Source of the DNA: Sphagnum magellanicum
Lineage: Eukaryota; Streptophyta; Sphagnopsida; Sphagnales; Sphagnaceae
NCBI GenBank assembly: GCA_021904315.1
Contig: CM038926.1
Span: 2,450,718-2,514,717 of the forward strand
Reading direction: 5' to 3'
DNA: 64,000 nt
Under the pieces are notes generated by a model, which saw nothing but the letters and a program-made list of their open reading frames with translations, did no database searches and had not been told where the DNA came from. Position 1 is the stretch's first letter; each line of letters opens with the position of its first letter. Positions 1 through 10,936 of this stretch are shown piece by piece. The translations under genes were made by a program, and so were the position numbers.

Positions 1-2309
1 TACTGCTACTTGTTGGAATGCCCTTTCCAATTCAAATCTTAATTATAGGATCAATTGTTTATTCTTCCATTAGTAGAAAACCCCCCTTTTGCAACTACAT
101 TTTTTATTATTGTTCAACTATAAACCAAATCGAAAACTACACATATAGTTGCAATTTATTTTTTACAACTAGGAAATATTTTTTGCAATTGCTAACTAGT
201 AATGTCGAAAAGTACAAGTCGAGAGTGAAATTACAATCAAAAGTGTATGCCACGTGTCAACACCACAACAATAGCCATTACTTATTGATTTAGTTGAAAA
301 TTACTTTACTAATATAATCGAGGGATGTTGTCAACTGCATTTGATTAATGGATGAACTTCATCCACTAACTAAGCATGACACTAGCCAAAAATATAATTA
401 CAATTTCAACTAGGTTGCAACTATGTAAGTTGAACATTTCGACTATGTTGCAATTATGTAAATTGAACATTTGGCCAGTGGTTTGGCAACACATGGCACA
501 TTCATAAAATGTAGGGTCAACGCATAGTTAAATGACATGTGACACATCCACATCAATAGTTTAGGCCACATGGTGCTTAATAATAAGTTAGGTCTAAACC
601 TAGGCACCTAGGTTAAACCTAACATAGGTCATTTAATCTAGGCTTAAATTAGGGCTAGACCTAGGCACCTATGTTATGCCTATACCTAAACCACATGGCA
701 ATTAATAAATGAACTCTTATTTCATTTGGTTTAGCCTTTTAAAGTTGAACCTTTTTTATTGGCTCATCCCAAATGGCTATTAGATTTTTATGTTTATTTT
801 GTTCTTTAATAATCCTAGTGCACTCCTTTATATAGTTTGGATTCATGGAATGGAAACCAAATAATATGGGATAAAAGTTTTAATTGTAACCTAGGGAAAA
901 CACACTTATCATCGAACACTTAACAATATTGGATCATTATAACTTTTTTGTCCATGGTCTATTCCTTTTGAAACTTAAATTTTTTTTGTAATCCTCCACT
1001 TGGCGTATCCAAATCTGTAAAAAATGCTACAATCTAATGGAATATGAGCAAGATATGCCTTTTCAAAGTGAAGGTGGTTGTGCTTTGGATTTTTTCATAA
1101 GTGTTCAGTATGATTTTGAAGCTTTAACTCTTCAATTATTATTTTTTTAACTTTTCACTTTGAACATTTTTTATATATTTTGAGATAGCACATTTGTAGC
1201 CTTTGAAATCATTCAAAATGAATGAGAAATAAACAAGATATAGTTGTTGGAAGTAAAGGGGGTCTAGAAACAAAATTTGAGACAAAATATCACTTTTTCT
1301 TTTCTTGTGTTCTTTGTTTTGTTCCTTTGTTTTTGAGGTTCAAAGAACATTTGTAGCTCTTTATTTTGCACTTCCAATGACATTAAAAAAATTCAATTTA
1401 ATGTTGAAATGAAGGAAAACTTGAAAGTGGTTGGTGATAGAATACCATTTGCTGTCCACCCTAGTTGTAACTTAGTTGTAATTCAAATAATTATAATCTA
1501 GTTGTACAAGCTAGTCTAAGTTAATTAGGCCTAGACCTAAACTGATAATCTACCTAGCCTAGGTTTAGGTACTTACCTTAATTACTTATAATAATTATTC
1601 ATCAACTATTTTTAACCATAGAGTTGTATAATTAAATAATTAAACATATTATCATCATTTATTAAATAATATGTTGATTTTTTTTGAAAAATCAAATGTA
1701 TTTATCTATTAAATAATTAATTACCACCAAATATTTTTGAAAATTCGAAATTCATTATAAATTCTGATTAACATTTCATAAAACAAAGAATTAATTCAAA
1801 TATAAATATTTAGTAATAGGCTTTATATGATATTTTAATTACAGTAATCATTATGATGTTGTGATAATTAATAATTGACTACAATTACAAAAATAACATT
1901 AATAATAATATTGTAGCTAGTAATTAGGTTAGGCTAGTTATTTAATTATTTTTATTCATATTTTTATTTAACTTGTTGGAACTATTCAATGACCTAGTAT
2001 AATAAATATTAAATAAAAAAACATATATAGTATAATAGTGTTAAATAAAATAATTTCAGAAATTATATGATAAATTATAAAATATATTTACTACTTATTC
2101 AAAAAAATATTATAATTTAATCATAAATAAATACTTTTAATAGATGAAAATTTTATTGGAACTAATTGCAAAAATTAGAATAAAAAAAAAAAAATAATTA
2201 TTATTATGTCTCATTACATGATATGTTCTAAACCAAAATTGAATCTACATGAAAATAATAAATTACACATGTATTGAACATATATTTTTTAAAAAAACCT
2301 AAATATCCT

Positions 2310-3130
2310 TACTTGATATATTGTAAACTAAAATTGAATTACATGGAAATTATAAATCATGCATGTATTGAACATACACATTATTAAGTTGACTTATATT
2401 GCAAAATTTATTTAAAATTTATTTTCAGATTAAAGTGTAATATTTATATGCACACAAAAATTCATCATACATGTAATTAGTCATGTATACAAAAGCAATT
2501 TGCATGTACCTTAATAATTAATGAATATTTACTGCAATTTTAAAAGTATATTAAGACATCATACGTATAAAAATGTATAAACATTAAAGTTCCAAAATTT
2601 TATGAATTATGTATCATTACTTGATTTGTTGTAAATTAACATTTGATTTTCAAAGAAATAATAAATTACATATATTGAATTTACATTATTACAAACCTAT
2701 ATTTCAAAAATTCCTTAAATTTTATTTTGAAATTAAAATTTAATATTTATATGCACCAACAAAATTGCATCATACATAAGCATTCATTTCCATAAATAAA
2801 ATTTACATGTAATTTAATGTTTAATGAAATTTTATTGCAATTTTTTTAAATGTTGAGATATCATGTCTATAAAGATTAATAAACATTAAAGTTCCACAAA
2901 AATATATTAATTATGTATCATTATTTGATATGTTGTAAACTAAAATCCAATTTACATATAAATAATAATTAAGTGTATTGAACATGCATATTATTACAAA
3001 TTTATATTTCAGAATTTCCTTAAATTTCCTTCAATCAAATTTTATTATTTGTGTGCACAAAAAAAATTGCATCATACATAGCCATTCATTTTATACAAAG
3101 ATAATTTACACATAATGTAATCTATTAATG
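2310..3130. repeat. Degenerate ~300-bp tandem repeat, about three units
   Basis: Units start near 2310, 2625 and 2925. Each begins with a TTACTTGATATGTTGTAAACT-like stretch, followed by a TGAACATACA-like block, ATATTTATATGCAC, CATCATACAT and TAAACATTAAAGTTCC. A further partial unit lies at about 4020-4230. The same array is present at about 17932-18754 in the second duplication copy. The units are clearly diverged from each other although the two array copies are identical, so the array predates the large duplication. Confidence 0.7.
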
Positions 3131-4010
3131 AAGGTAGATTTTTTGTTTATTGTTTTATTCTGTCATGTTGAAATTTCTTAAACCAAATTACTTCATATAA
3201 TGCTATTGATATCTTTGAGAACCTAACAATGAATAAGGGTGCACTGACTTGGGTTGAAATGTTTTGGAGCTACAATGCAAAGGTTATTGATTATTGAACC
3301 ATTTAAAAATAAACATTAATAAAATCATAAATAAATTTTTTACTCAAATCCAAAAGTAACTTGGTGTTGTTGGAAAGTAATTGCTAAGCTAGATTTAATG
3401 AAATTTATTTCATAATTTTCATATTTAAGGTGTGGAAGATATTGAATTTTGAATGAATTTTATTGTTGAAAATTTGAACAAATTACAACAAATTGGGTTT
3501 AGAAAGGAAAATGAGTTGAATGTGTTAACATTTGGGGCCAACAACACATGTTACCTTATTTATCCATGAAGGAAGGTAGTTTGTTTTGTTTTGTCATAAT
3601 GATATTTCCCAAACCACGGTGTTTTAAGTTATGCTATGGAATTTGTCATCAAAAAGTTCTCAATGAGTAGGGGTGCAACAACTTGATTTAGAATGTTTGG
3701 AGTTACAGTGTGGAATCTATTGATTATTGAGCCATTTTTTCATTGAATTTTTTGAAAAACCAAGATTGAAAACTATATTGGAACTTGGGGGCATTATTAG
3801 TATTCTTGGACAGCCCTCACCAAGTTTGATTTAATAAAGTTTATTTCGTAATTTTGAGACCTAAAATGTGAACAATATTATTGAATTTTTGGTGGGTAAG
3901 TATTGTTGTTAGAAATTCAAACAAATTACAAACAAGGGGTTTGGGAGGAAAATTCAGTTGAATGCATTCAAACTTAGCCCAATGACATAGGGTACATTAT
4001 TTTTTAATGA
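3130..4010. repeat. Degenerate ~430-bp direct duplication
   Basis: Two halves (about 3130-3565 and 3570-4010) share ordered blocks: GAAGGTAG followed by T-rich sequence, AATGA(A/G)TA(A/G)GGGTGCA, TATTGATTATTGA(A/G)CCATTT, GTTTGG/GGTTTAG plus AGGAAAAT, and a final (C/T)A(A/C)AACA-like block. Divergence is high, roughly a quarter to a third by eye. The same pair recurs at about 18753-19634. Confidence 0.55.
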
Positions 4011-4737
4011 ATTTTTATCATAATTTTAAATAAATATTAAGATATCATGTGTATAAAAATGAATAAACATTAGTACTAACATATTTTTTAAAAATTCTTA
4101 AACTTTATTTTGAAATTAAAGCTTAATATTTATATGCACAAAAAAAATCATTCATTTATACAAATAAAATTTACACCTAATTTAATGTTATCATAATTAA
4201 ATAAATATTACAATATTATATGTACAAAATTAAAGTTGCCTATTAGTTGTTTAACTTAGTTGAAAAAGATAGTTGCAAACAAGATTGTATTTCATGCATC
4301 TTTTAGTACATTTTATCATCCAAAATAGTTGAACACTAGTCCATATTTTGATTGTGTGCCAGGTATAGAACTTTAGATGCCAAGAATATTTCAAAAATGA
4401 CTAGTTGAAACATGTTTCGCATTGTTTAACAACATAGTAATTGGAAGTTCCACTTGGAGACATTGTTGATGCTGAGAATATTCAACAAATGACCACATAG
4501 TTGAAAAATGCTTTCAACTATATACCAATATAATAAACGAATCAACTTAATTGGTAATTTCCATAATTTTATTTAAATTTTTAAAAGAATCCAATTGAAA
4601 CATAGTTGCAAATGTCATGTAGATGAAAACTTTTGGTGAAAAAAAGAAGATTTTCTATTAGTGTACCCATGCAATTCCATGTTCTTTGGGTGTTTTTTTT
4701 TTTTTTTTTGCATAGGTTTCCACATTAAATAACATGG

Positions 4738-5674
4738 TGTAACCAAAAAGAACGGGGACACGAACGAATCCAAGGCACAGAACTCGCACAGGTACCCGTC
4801 CGACCCCTCTTGCCACCACAACTGCATTCTTTCTAGGACAATCACTCTCAGCTGCTCTCCTAGTATTGCTGCAGTACAATACCACTCTCCCGAAGCACAC
4901 ACTACAACCTCTAAGCACACAAGCTACTCCTCTGAAACTGCAAATCTACTGAGACAATGTGCGATTCGGCCCATGACCCTCAGACCGGATCTCTCATCAT
5001 GTAGCTACACAACTAGATGACAAGATAGACACAAAACCGAACCCTCAAAACAATTGTTCGATCTTTATTTCATGTCGAATACTCCGATAGCACAAGCATC
5101 CATGCTACTAGGATTATCTTGATCTGTACTGCTACTCCTAGATTCAGAAGCTCACGTCCGTCAGTTGCAGATCGCAGTGGAAGAGAAAAACAATGCAGAC
5201 TGACCTAGAACGCTTACTAAGCTTCTGTTCTTCCTTTCTCTCACAACATCACCAACAAAAAAACAGATTGACTCCCTTCCATCTGGAGCTCTTCTCCACT
5301 TCTATTCCCAATGTCTACATTCTCTACCTCCTTCCTTACTGGTTCTTCTTCTTCTTCTTCCCCCCCGTTCTATTCTCCACTTCTGTTTAAATTAAGGTCC
5401 TACTTATCCTTCGTCTAACCGTTTCTGGTTTCTTCCAGAAGCTTGGTTAGCCCTTTGCAGATTGTTTCCCTCCAAAGCTCATCAATGAGGCGCCGCAATC
5501 CCTCATCAAATTCGCCGTCAAAGAGCCATGCATTCCATGCAAAGGAAATACCATCAACACAAAATCAGAGATCCGCTGTCACTCTCCATCAGAGGCGGCC
5601 AAACCGTCCCCTCGTTCACACGTCAAGTCCAGTCCAGAGAGTTTTCTGGAACGGTCACCCATTGTCCGGCTACA
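4738..5674 (-). mobile_element. LTR of truncated Ty3/gypsy copy 1 (element 3' LTR)
   Basis: This 937-bp LTR is base-for-base the same as 20362-21298 where I compared them. It begins TGTAACC and ends GGCTACA on the + strand (TG...CA termini). It belongs to the first duplication unit, so it is not an independent insertion. The matching 5' LTR of this copy is absent because the copy is cut at 7545. Confidence 0.92.
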
Positions 5675-5681
5675 TATGTAA

Positions 5682-5694
5682 CCTTTCCCCTTTT
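5682..5694 (-). other. Polypurine tract of gypsy copy 1
   Basis: On the minus strand this reads AAAAGGGGAAAGG, seven bases before the LTR start. That is the position expected for the primer of plus-strand synthesis. Confidence 0.8.
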
Positions 5695-5716
5695 GGAAAA
5701 ACTAAGTCCCTCAGCT

Positions 5717-6973
5717 TCAATCAGGAGGAACATAGTAAATCTGTAGGTCCCTGCGAGACCTTTCCCACCGTCGTCCATCAGCATCTTGGACAACACAGAT
5801 CCGGCACCCTTCTTCGAAGTCAAAATCTCCCTTACCATCAGCATGCCCTATGAACTGGTAAGGGCCTTCCCAGCTGGCACTGAGCGCTCTTCTTTTGCCC
5901 GGAATCTTCATTTTTATCATAGAAACCCCTGCAACCAATCCTTCAAACAAATGCTTGCCTGCTCGGTTCGCATACGTACCCCTCTGCTTCTTCTATGCTT
6001 GGCCAACGTTGAGTAATACGTCCTTGTGTATACTGGCGATTAGTTTGACTTTCTCCAGGAATTGCTCAGCAGCGTTCTCCACACTGGAGGAATCATCGAT
6101 CGCATCGGTCAGGGTGTTCAAGTGATTGTTCGCCCTGAGTCGGGGTGATCGACCAGTGAGGATCATGTACGGAGAAAGCTTCGTGCTTGCCTGCACTCCA
6201 CATCGATAACCAAATAAAACTTTGGCAAGGTGATCATCCTAACAATTTGTGTTAGCCGGGTCAGCTGCCAAAACAGTAATTCCATGTTTGAGTGTCTTGA
6301 TCATCCTCTCGGCCATCCCGTTGCACTGTGGCCACTGAGGTGCAGTGCGCTGGTGGTGTATGGCATAATCCCTGCACATAGCTTCAAATTTGGCATCCCA
6401 CTCACCCCCATTGTCAGTGAGAACAAACCTGGGAACCCCATACCTGCAAATCAGGTCGTCTTCCAAAAACCTAGCAGCAGTCTTGGCCCCGTGGTCAGCC
6501 ACTGCTTTGGCTTCGCACCACTTCGAGTAGTGGTCGATCGCCACAAGGATATACTTGTTGCCCGCACTTGTCTCGGGTAGGGGACTAGCCGTGTCCAAAG
6601 CGATTCGATGAAATAGGTCACAAATCGGGATGCTCTTTAGACGTTCGTCTCCAGAGCGGATGCTTCCCTCACTCCTTACCAGTTGACATTGTTGGCAAGT
6701 TCTGACCATCCTTTTCACGCATTCAGTGCGATTGCTCCAGAAGTACCTCTGACATATTTCTGCCAGGGTCCTTTGTTCCCCAAAATGCCCCAGGTCCTTG
6801 TGCATTTGGGTCACTAATTCCATGCGTTCTTTAGGTTTGGGTACACACAACCCTTTGAAGTATAATTTTCCTTCCTTCCAGCAATAATGTTTTGCCCGTT
6901 TCCGGACTCTCCTCTTTTCCTGAGAACTAACTTCGTCAGGGACAGAACCCTCTCTGAGCCATCCCATACACAT
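5717..6973 (-). pseudogene. Ty3/gypsy integrase, copy 1 (two in-frame stops)
   Basis: This duplicates 21341-22597. The main open segment (6973-6239) contains the HHCC zinc module (H58, H63, C93, C96) and the catalytic core with D127, D187 (L-T-D-N-G-G-E-W) and E222. A TAG at 6239-6241 and another at 5993-5995 split off the C-terminal parts. The last part (5950-5717) has the W-E-G-P-Y motif of a GPY/F module. No chromodomain is visible after it. The stops are identical in both duplication copies, so they arose before the duplication. Confidence 0.92.
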
Positions 6974-6994
6974 TGTATCTTCCCAGATGTCTGT

Positions 6995-7545
6995 TTAGTT
7001 CGAGTCAACAGCACCAGCTTCCTCAGACCTCGCATTGCTGTCCTGATGTGCATCATTATGCATTAGTCCTTGGGCAGCAAGTATCAGTTCCAGCTGCTGC
7101 TCCTTGTTATAGTACCTTGTTCCTCTTCTACAGACGATCTGTTTGCCCTTGGAGGATTCCGAGTGCGGGCTCTCATCATCTCCTGTCGCTTCGGGGCCTT
7201 CATCGAACGAGTCATCTTCCTCATCTGTTAATACTTCCAGCATGCATAGTTGTTGCGGTTCTGGTCTTTGCCTGTGGTTAATGCCAAAACAACATTCATG
7301 GTGCTGCCTCACCACTGCTGTTTGCCTCCTTAGACCAAGCCATTCGGACTGCCTGCCAAACTGGACAGAGAATATTCCTCCTGTCATGACAACTGAGTTT
7401 CCTGGCCCGGAAGTGACGTCTCGAATTTCTTCACAGAAATCATCATCCTCCTGCGCTTCCCCGATTGGGTTTCGGCTTAGCGCGTCCACATTAGTGTGCT
7501 TCATTCCAGGTCGATGCAGGATTTTGAAGCTGAAATCCTGCAGTA
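6995..7545 (-). pseudogene. RNase H tail and RT-integrase tether, truncated at the duplication junction
   Basis: This reads as the end of RNase H (F-K-I-L-H-R-P-G, then V-D-A-L-S-R) and an acidic linker of about 160 residues. It stops at TAA 6995-6997, a few codons before integrase in the same frame. At its N-terminal side the frame runs past 7545 into foreign CACTA sequence, so the first few codons of the apparent open frame are not pol. RT itself is missing in this copy. Confidence 0.9.
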
Positions 7546-9363
7546 TGTATTTCAATTATGTCCCTATCCCTAAATAGGTATTTCAAAATGTTTTCTGAAA
7601 CATTTTTCTCAATGTGCATGACATCCACAATGTTTCGTATGGGTAACTCTTGCAAAAGCACCACCTACATCATTAAATTTATAGGTTGAACTTTGCCTTG
7701 GATGCATGGCTCATTAAAAGATTAACTAACAAATTACCTATTATTACAACAAATTTCCTTCTCTTTTCTCTCACCATTGCATGATTAGATCCCATCCATA
7801 TGTCAAACTTTTCAGCACTGGGCAATAACTACATGCCCAACATAATCCCACTAATGCCCACTAGACACCTACCACATACCAATCCCACTAATTGGCCATT
7901 ATACTCCCACTCCTACAATAAAACCCAAAAGGATATAATGTGTATGTGATCCATGTTAACAAAATTTCTTACCTTCCAATACTCAAGCTAAAATAGTGCA
8001 CTCAACCTTTTGATTCTAGTTTGTGTAGTGGGGTTAGCTTGTAGTACAAAACCCTTTTGTGGTGCAACCCATAGTAATCCCATGTGCGAGCAAATCATGG
8101 ATCGTCCATAAGAGTACTGCATGAAGCCTAAATGTTGATTCCCCATTTGATTGCCTAGCATCTCGCAAATCTATGCCAACCTCCCATAACATCTTAAGCT
8201 CATCCAATAGAAATTCTAGATAAACATCAAAATGTTCACCCATTATGAACCAAGGTCTTGGTATGATCAAGGATAACGTCACAAAATGTTTTTTTGTGGT
8301 TAACCATGGAAGGATGTTATAATTCAACATAACCACTAGCCATATGGACCAATTAGACCTTTGGACTCCAAATGGGTTCACCCCATCCGTTGCTAATCCC
8401 AACCGTACATTGTGAGGCTCCATGGTAAAATATGGCCAACAGGCTTCCACAAAATTCCATTGGTGCAAATTTGTTGCATGTCGTATGAACTCATCTTGGT
8501 TGCGATTGTGGTGATGCCACACCATCAACTCTACTTGGTCAAGAGTGTTGTACATTTGTACTAGTCGAAGTGCGAGTGGGAATTAGTGAAGCACCTTCCT
8601 TGCTACCTTCGACTTCTTGGCCCATCTATACCGAGGCTTAGCACAATGTACACAATGCTCCACATTTGCATGGACTCCCTTAAACAACAAACATCCTTTG
8701 ATGCACACATCAATCACATTATATGCCAATCCCAATTTCTTTAACATGTGTGAGGCTTCATACTCAAAATTTGGGGATGTATTAGGGGTTGGTAGCATGT
8801 TATTGTTTTAACAACCTCAACAATTCAAATATGAAAGCATTTGATATGCCATGTGTTTGACAACAATTCAAAATTAGCAATGTTGCACACAAGTTTGATA
8901 GTTTAGAATTTTCATATAAACGAATTTTCTATGCCTCTTCAAATTCAACTTCACTGGGCCCAACATTCTCATCATGGTCATTAAACATGGCAGCTACGTC
9001 TTCTTGCTCTATGCCCGCCCCAATTCCTGGCATGTTGGAATATGCATCCACTTGATCTTCTTCAATGGCTTGTTCAAGATGTCCACCCACATTTGGGTGA
9101 TCTAATATTATAGGTTCATCATTCAACACGGGGTTGTGTTGGGCACTTATTGCTATTTGGTCTGCCATTATAAATGCATCATTCACCAATCTTGCCATGT
9201 CCACATTTGCGAATAGTTTAGGAGCTTCCATCAAATGGTCTATTATGTGGCTATCTACTTGATAGATCATTGCTACCCATTCTTCATCAAATGATTCCCA
9301 TGCCATAAACATGCAAATTAAATTGATCAAACCCTTCCAATTAGTTAAGTTCAAAGTATACAT
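7546..9363 (-). pseudogene. CACTA (En/Spm) TNP2-type transposase, decayed and truncated
   Basis: Read from high to low coordinates. A leading acidic segment (9363-8929) is followed by a stretch ending in M-L-P-T-P-N-T (8798). Next come the C-x2-C segment around H-C-V-H-C-A-K, the N-V-R-L-G-L-A-T-D-G-V-N-P-F-G block (8414-8370 region) and D-V-Y-L-E-F-L-L-D-E-L-K. After an apparent intron (about 7972 to 7669, with GTAAG donor and an AG acceptor) comes D-V-M-H-I-E-K-N-V (about 7630). These are hallmark TNP2/transposase_21 blocks in their usual order. Stops interrupt the frame (e.g. TAA at 8583-8585). The frame is still readable when it hits the junction at 7546, so the C-terminal part was cut off there. 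The relic cannot encode an active enzyme. Confidence 0.9.
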
Positions 9364-9439
9364 GAAAGCAATTGATTTTCATGCATCACTCATTATGAAC
9401 CATAGAATTAAAATTTTATTGGAGTAAGGAAAATGATGC

Positions 9440-9660
9440 ATGTACCTCTATCCAACTTCGGTTGTGAGGGTGTTGTCCAAAATCCAACAAATGTTTCTGA
9501 ATTGTGGTGCACTTAAAAGGTCAAACACCTAGGCATATGCGACAAACACATTTATATTGCTCCAACCTAGCAGCATTCACATGAGCTTCATCACGCTTCC
9601 ATAATTTGAAATCTCGGGCCTTTGTTTTTTTTTTTGGATCTATTAATGGGAATTGTCAAT
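9440..9660 (-). pseudogene. N-terminal CACTA transposase-associated region, degenerate
   Basis: Minus-strand translation shows C-V-C-R-I-C, then T-T-I-Q-K-H-L-L-D-F-G and H-N-R-S-W. This is the Cys-Cys then T-x3-H-L spacing seen in the transposase-associated N-terminal domain of plant CACTA proteins. In-frame stops are present and the frame does not join cleanly to 9363. I infer it is the first exon region of the same relic. Confidence 0.5.
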
Positions 9661-9776
9661 TTGTAAAGAATTCCATGCAGCCTACACACATATAAGGCCC
9701 CATCAAAAACACATTTCCATGACCTATGGCAACTTTAAACAATGAATTTGAACAATAACCACCACATGCGTTATGA

Positions 9777-9905
9777 ATACCATTATGTCCCCACTAACTT
9801 CCCACCACATGCCCATTGAACTACCATTATGTCCCCAACACGTGCACATTGTACTACCATTATTTCCCCATTAAGTTTCCACCACATGCCAATTGGACCT
9901 CCATT
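9777..9905. repeat. Imperfect ~45-bp direct repeats, three units
   Basis: Three units open with ACCATTATGTCCCC (the last with ATTTCCCC) and carry TTCCACCACATGCC. Similar words recur in opposite-flank sequence at 7845-7905 and in the next listed array. Arrays like this are typical of CACTA subterminal regions, which bind the element's own proteins (family knowledge). That assignment is inference here. Confidence 0.55.
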
Positions 9906-10811
9906 CACTCCACGCTAATTCCCATTATGATAAACCATTATGTTGATATGCACCTTGGAATAAGAACTCAACTACAATATTATGTACATTATATAACATC
10001 ATAACTACATTATTTATTGTGCATAGTGTTTTTTCAATTATGAAGTTTACCCACATGGGATAATAGCATACCCACTAGTAAGAGAACAAAACTCAATATG
10101 ATAAATCTAGCAATCCAACGCACATGATTATCAACAATCTTCATGGATAATTTATGCTGCTACAAATGTTTCAAGTTCACCATCAACTAGTATTCATTGT
10201 CTGCATCATGTGAAAAACATATAACATACAAGTTATGGTCAAGAACATTATATCAATAGTAGTTTAAATTTTTGAACATTACAAAGGTACCAAAGCATTT
10301 TACACCACTAAAGACATCCAACTTTGCTTGGTTCCTCCAAATGTCCAAGTTTTTATTAGAAGGAATTAACTACCATGCATGACTTGAATTGGTCATGCTT
10401 TGACCAATTCAATTAATCAACCAATTCAAAAATGTCAAAATGGCGCCTTTCACAAACAATCATGATTCCTAGGCACATTTTCATGATAGTTATAAGTTCA
10501 TTAATTGTTTCCTTGAAATTAGTGGCATCTAGGTTGGAAAGTTTTCAAAATTTTGATTCCTCAAAAAACATAGGTACCATATATGGTGGTTTGAGCCTTG
10601 TTTAATACACCAACATTGAGTATCAACTATAAGTAATTGTCCCCTTTTGTTTGCATACAAAACACACCATGTTCATATTACATTCATGGCGCAACACTTG
10701 TCCCCAAATGCATTTATGCAACGTCTTCAAACAGGATTGCACCTTCTCAAAATTCACTAAGAATATGTAATGTCCTATCCATTTGCCAATACAACCCATC
10801 ATCCTAGAACC

Positions 10812-10936
10812 CAACTTTGGTCCCATTGGGCTCCCATTATGTCCCCACCATATTTCCACTTTGGCCCCATTAGACTCCCACTATGGCCCCACCAAACTTC
10901 CACTTTGGGCCCACTAGATTCCCACTCAAAATTACC
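10812..10936. repeat. Imperfect ~44-bp direct repeats, about 2.5 units
   Basis: The unit is roughly GG(T/C)CCCATTxGxCTCCCA, TATGTCCCCACCA, then TTCCACTTT. It shares TATGTCCCCAC and TTCCAC words with the 9777-9905 array, linking the two as one repeat family within the CACTA neighbourhood. Confidence 0.6.

Larger units (their letters stand above)
1..4737. other. AT-rich non-coding sequence, first copy
   Basis: No gene is supported. The short open frames here (e.g. from base 18) are low-complexity and have no recognisable protein character. The stretch holds clusters of a TAGGTTTAGGCCTAG-like motif (560-710 and 1525-1580), recurrent GTTGAAA/CTAGTTG words, and the two degenerate repeat families listed separately. 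A 17-T run at about 4693 lies 28 bp before the LTR. Confidence 0.7.
1..7545. repeat. Right-hand part of the first unit of a 15.6-kb tandem duplication
   Basis: Base 1 matches base 15623 and the match runs without a visible substitution to 7545 (= 23169). The offset grows from 15622 to 15624 through only two events: an A-run near 2185 is 13 versus 14 long, and a T-run near 4693 is 17 versus 18 long. Past 7545 the copies part: here the sequence jumps into a CACTA transposase, whereas after 23169 it continues into the rest of the gypsy pol gene. The simplest reading is a head-to-tail duplication whose first unit begins left of the window. An assembly duplication would look the same. Confidence 0.93.

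Noticed and set aside
18..293. 91-codon frame at the window start, extended to 153 codons at 15454-15915
   Set aside because: AT-rich, no family character, and the first 60 residues differ only because the left edge of the first copy is outside the window.
5443..5853. 136-codon + strand open frame (and its copy at 21067-21477) in the LTR
   Set aside because: It lies antisense to the LTR and integrase end of a minus-strand gypsy element. Its sequence is the shadow of known element parts.
7143..7577. 144-codon + strand open frame opposite the gypsy tether
   Set aside because: Ser-rich shadow of the acidic linker encoded on the other strand. It also crosses the duplication junction.
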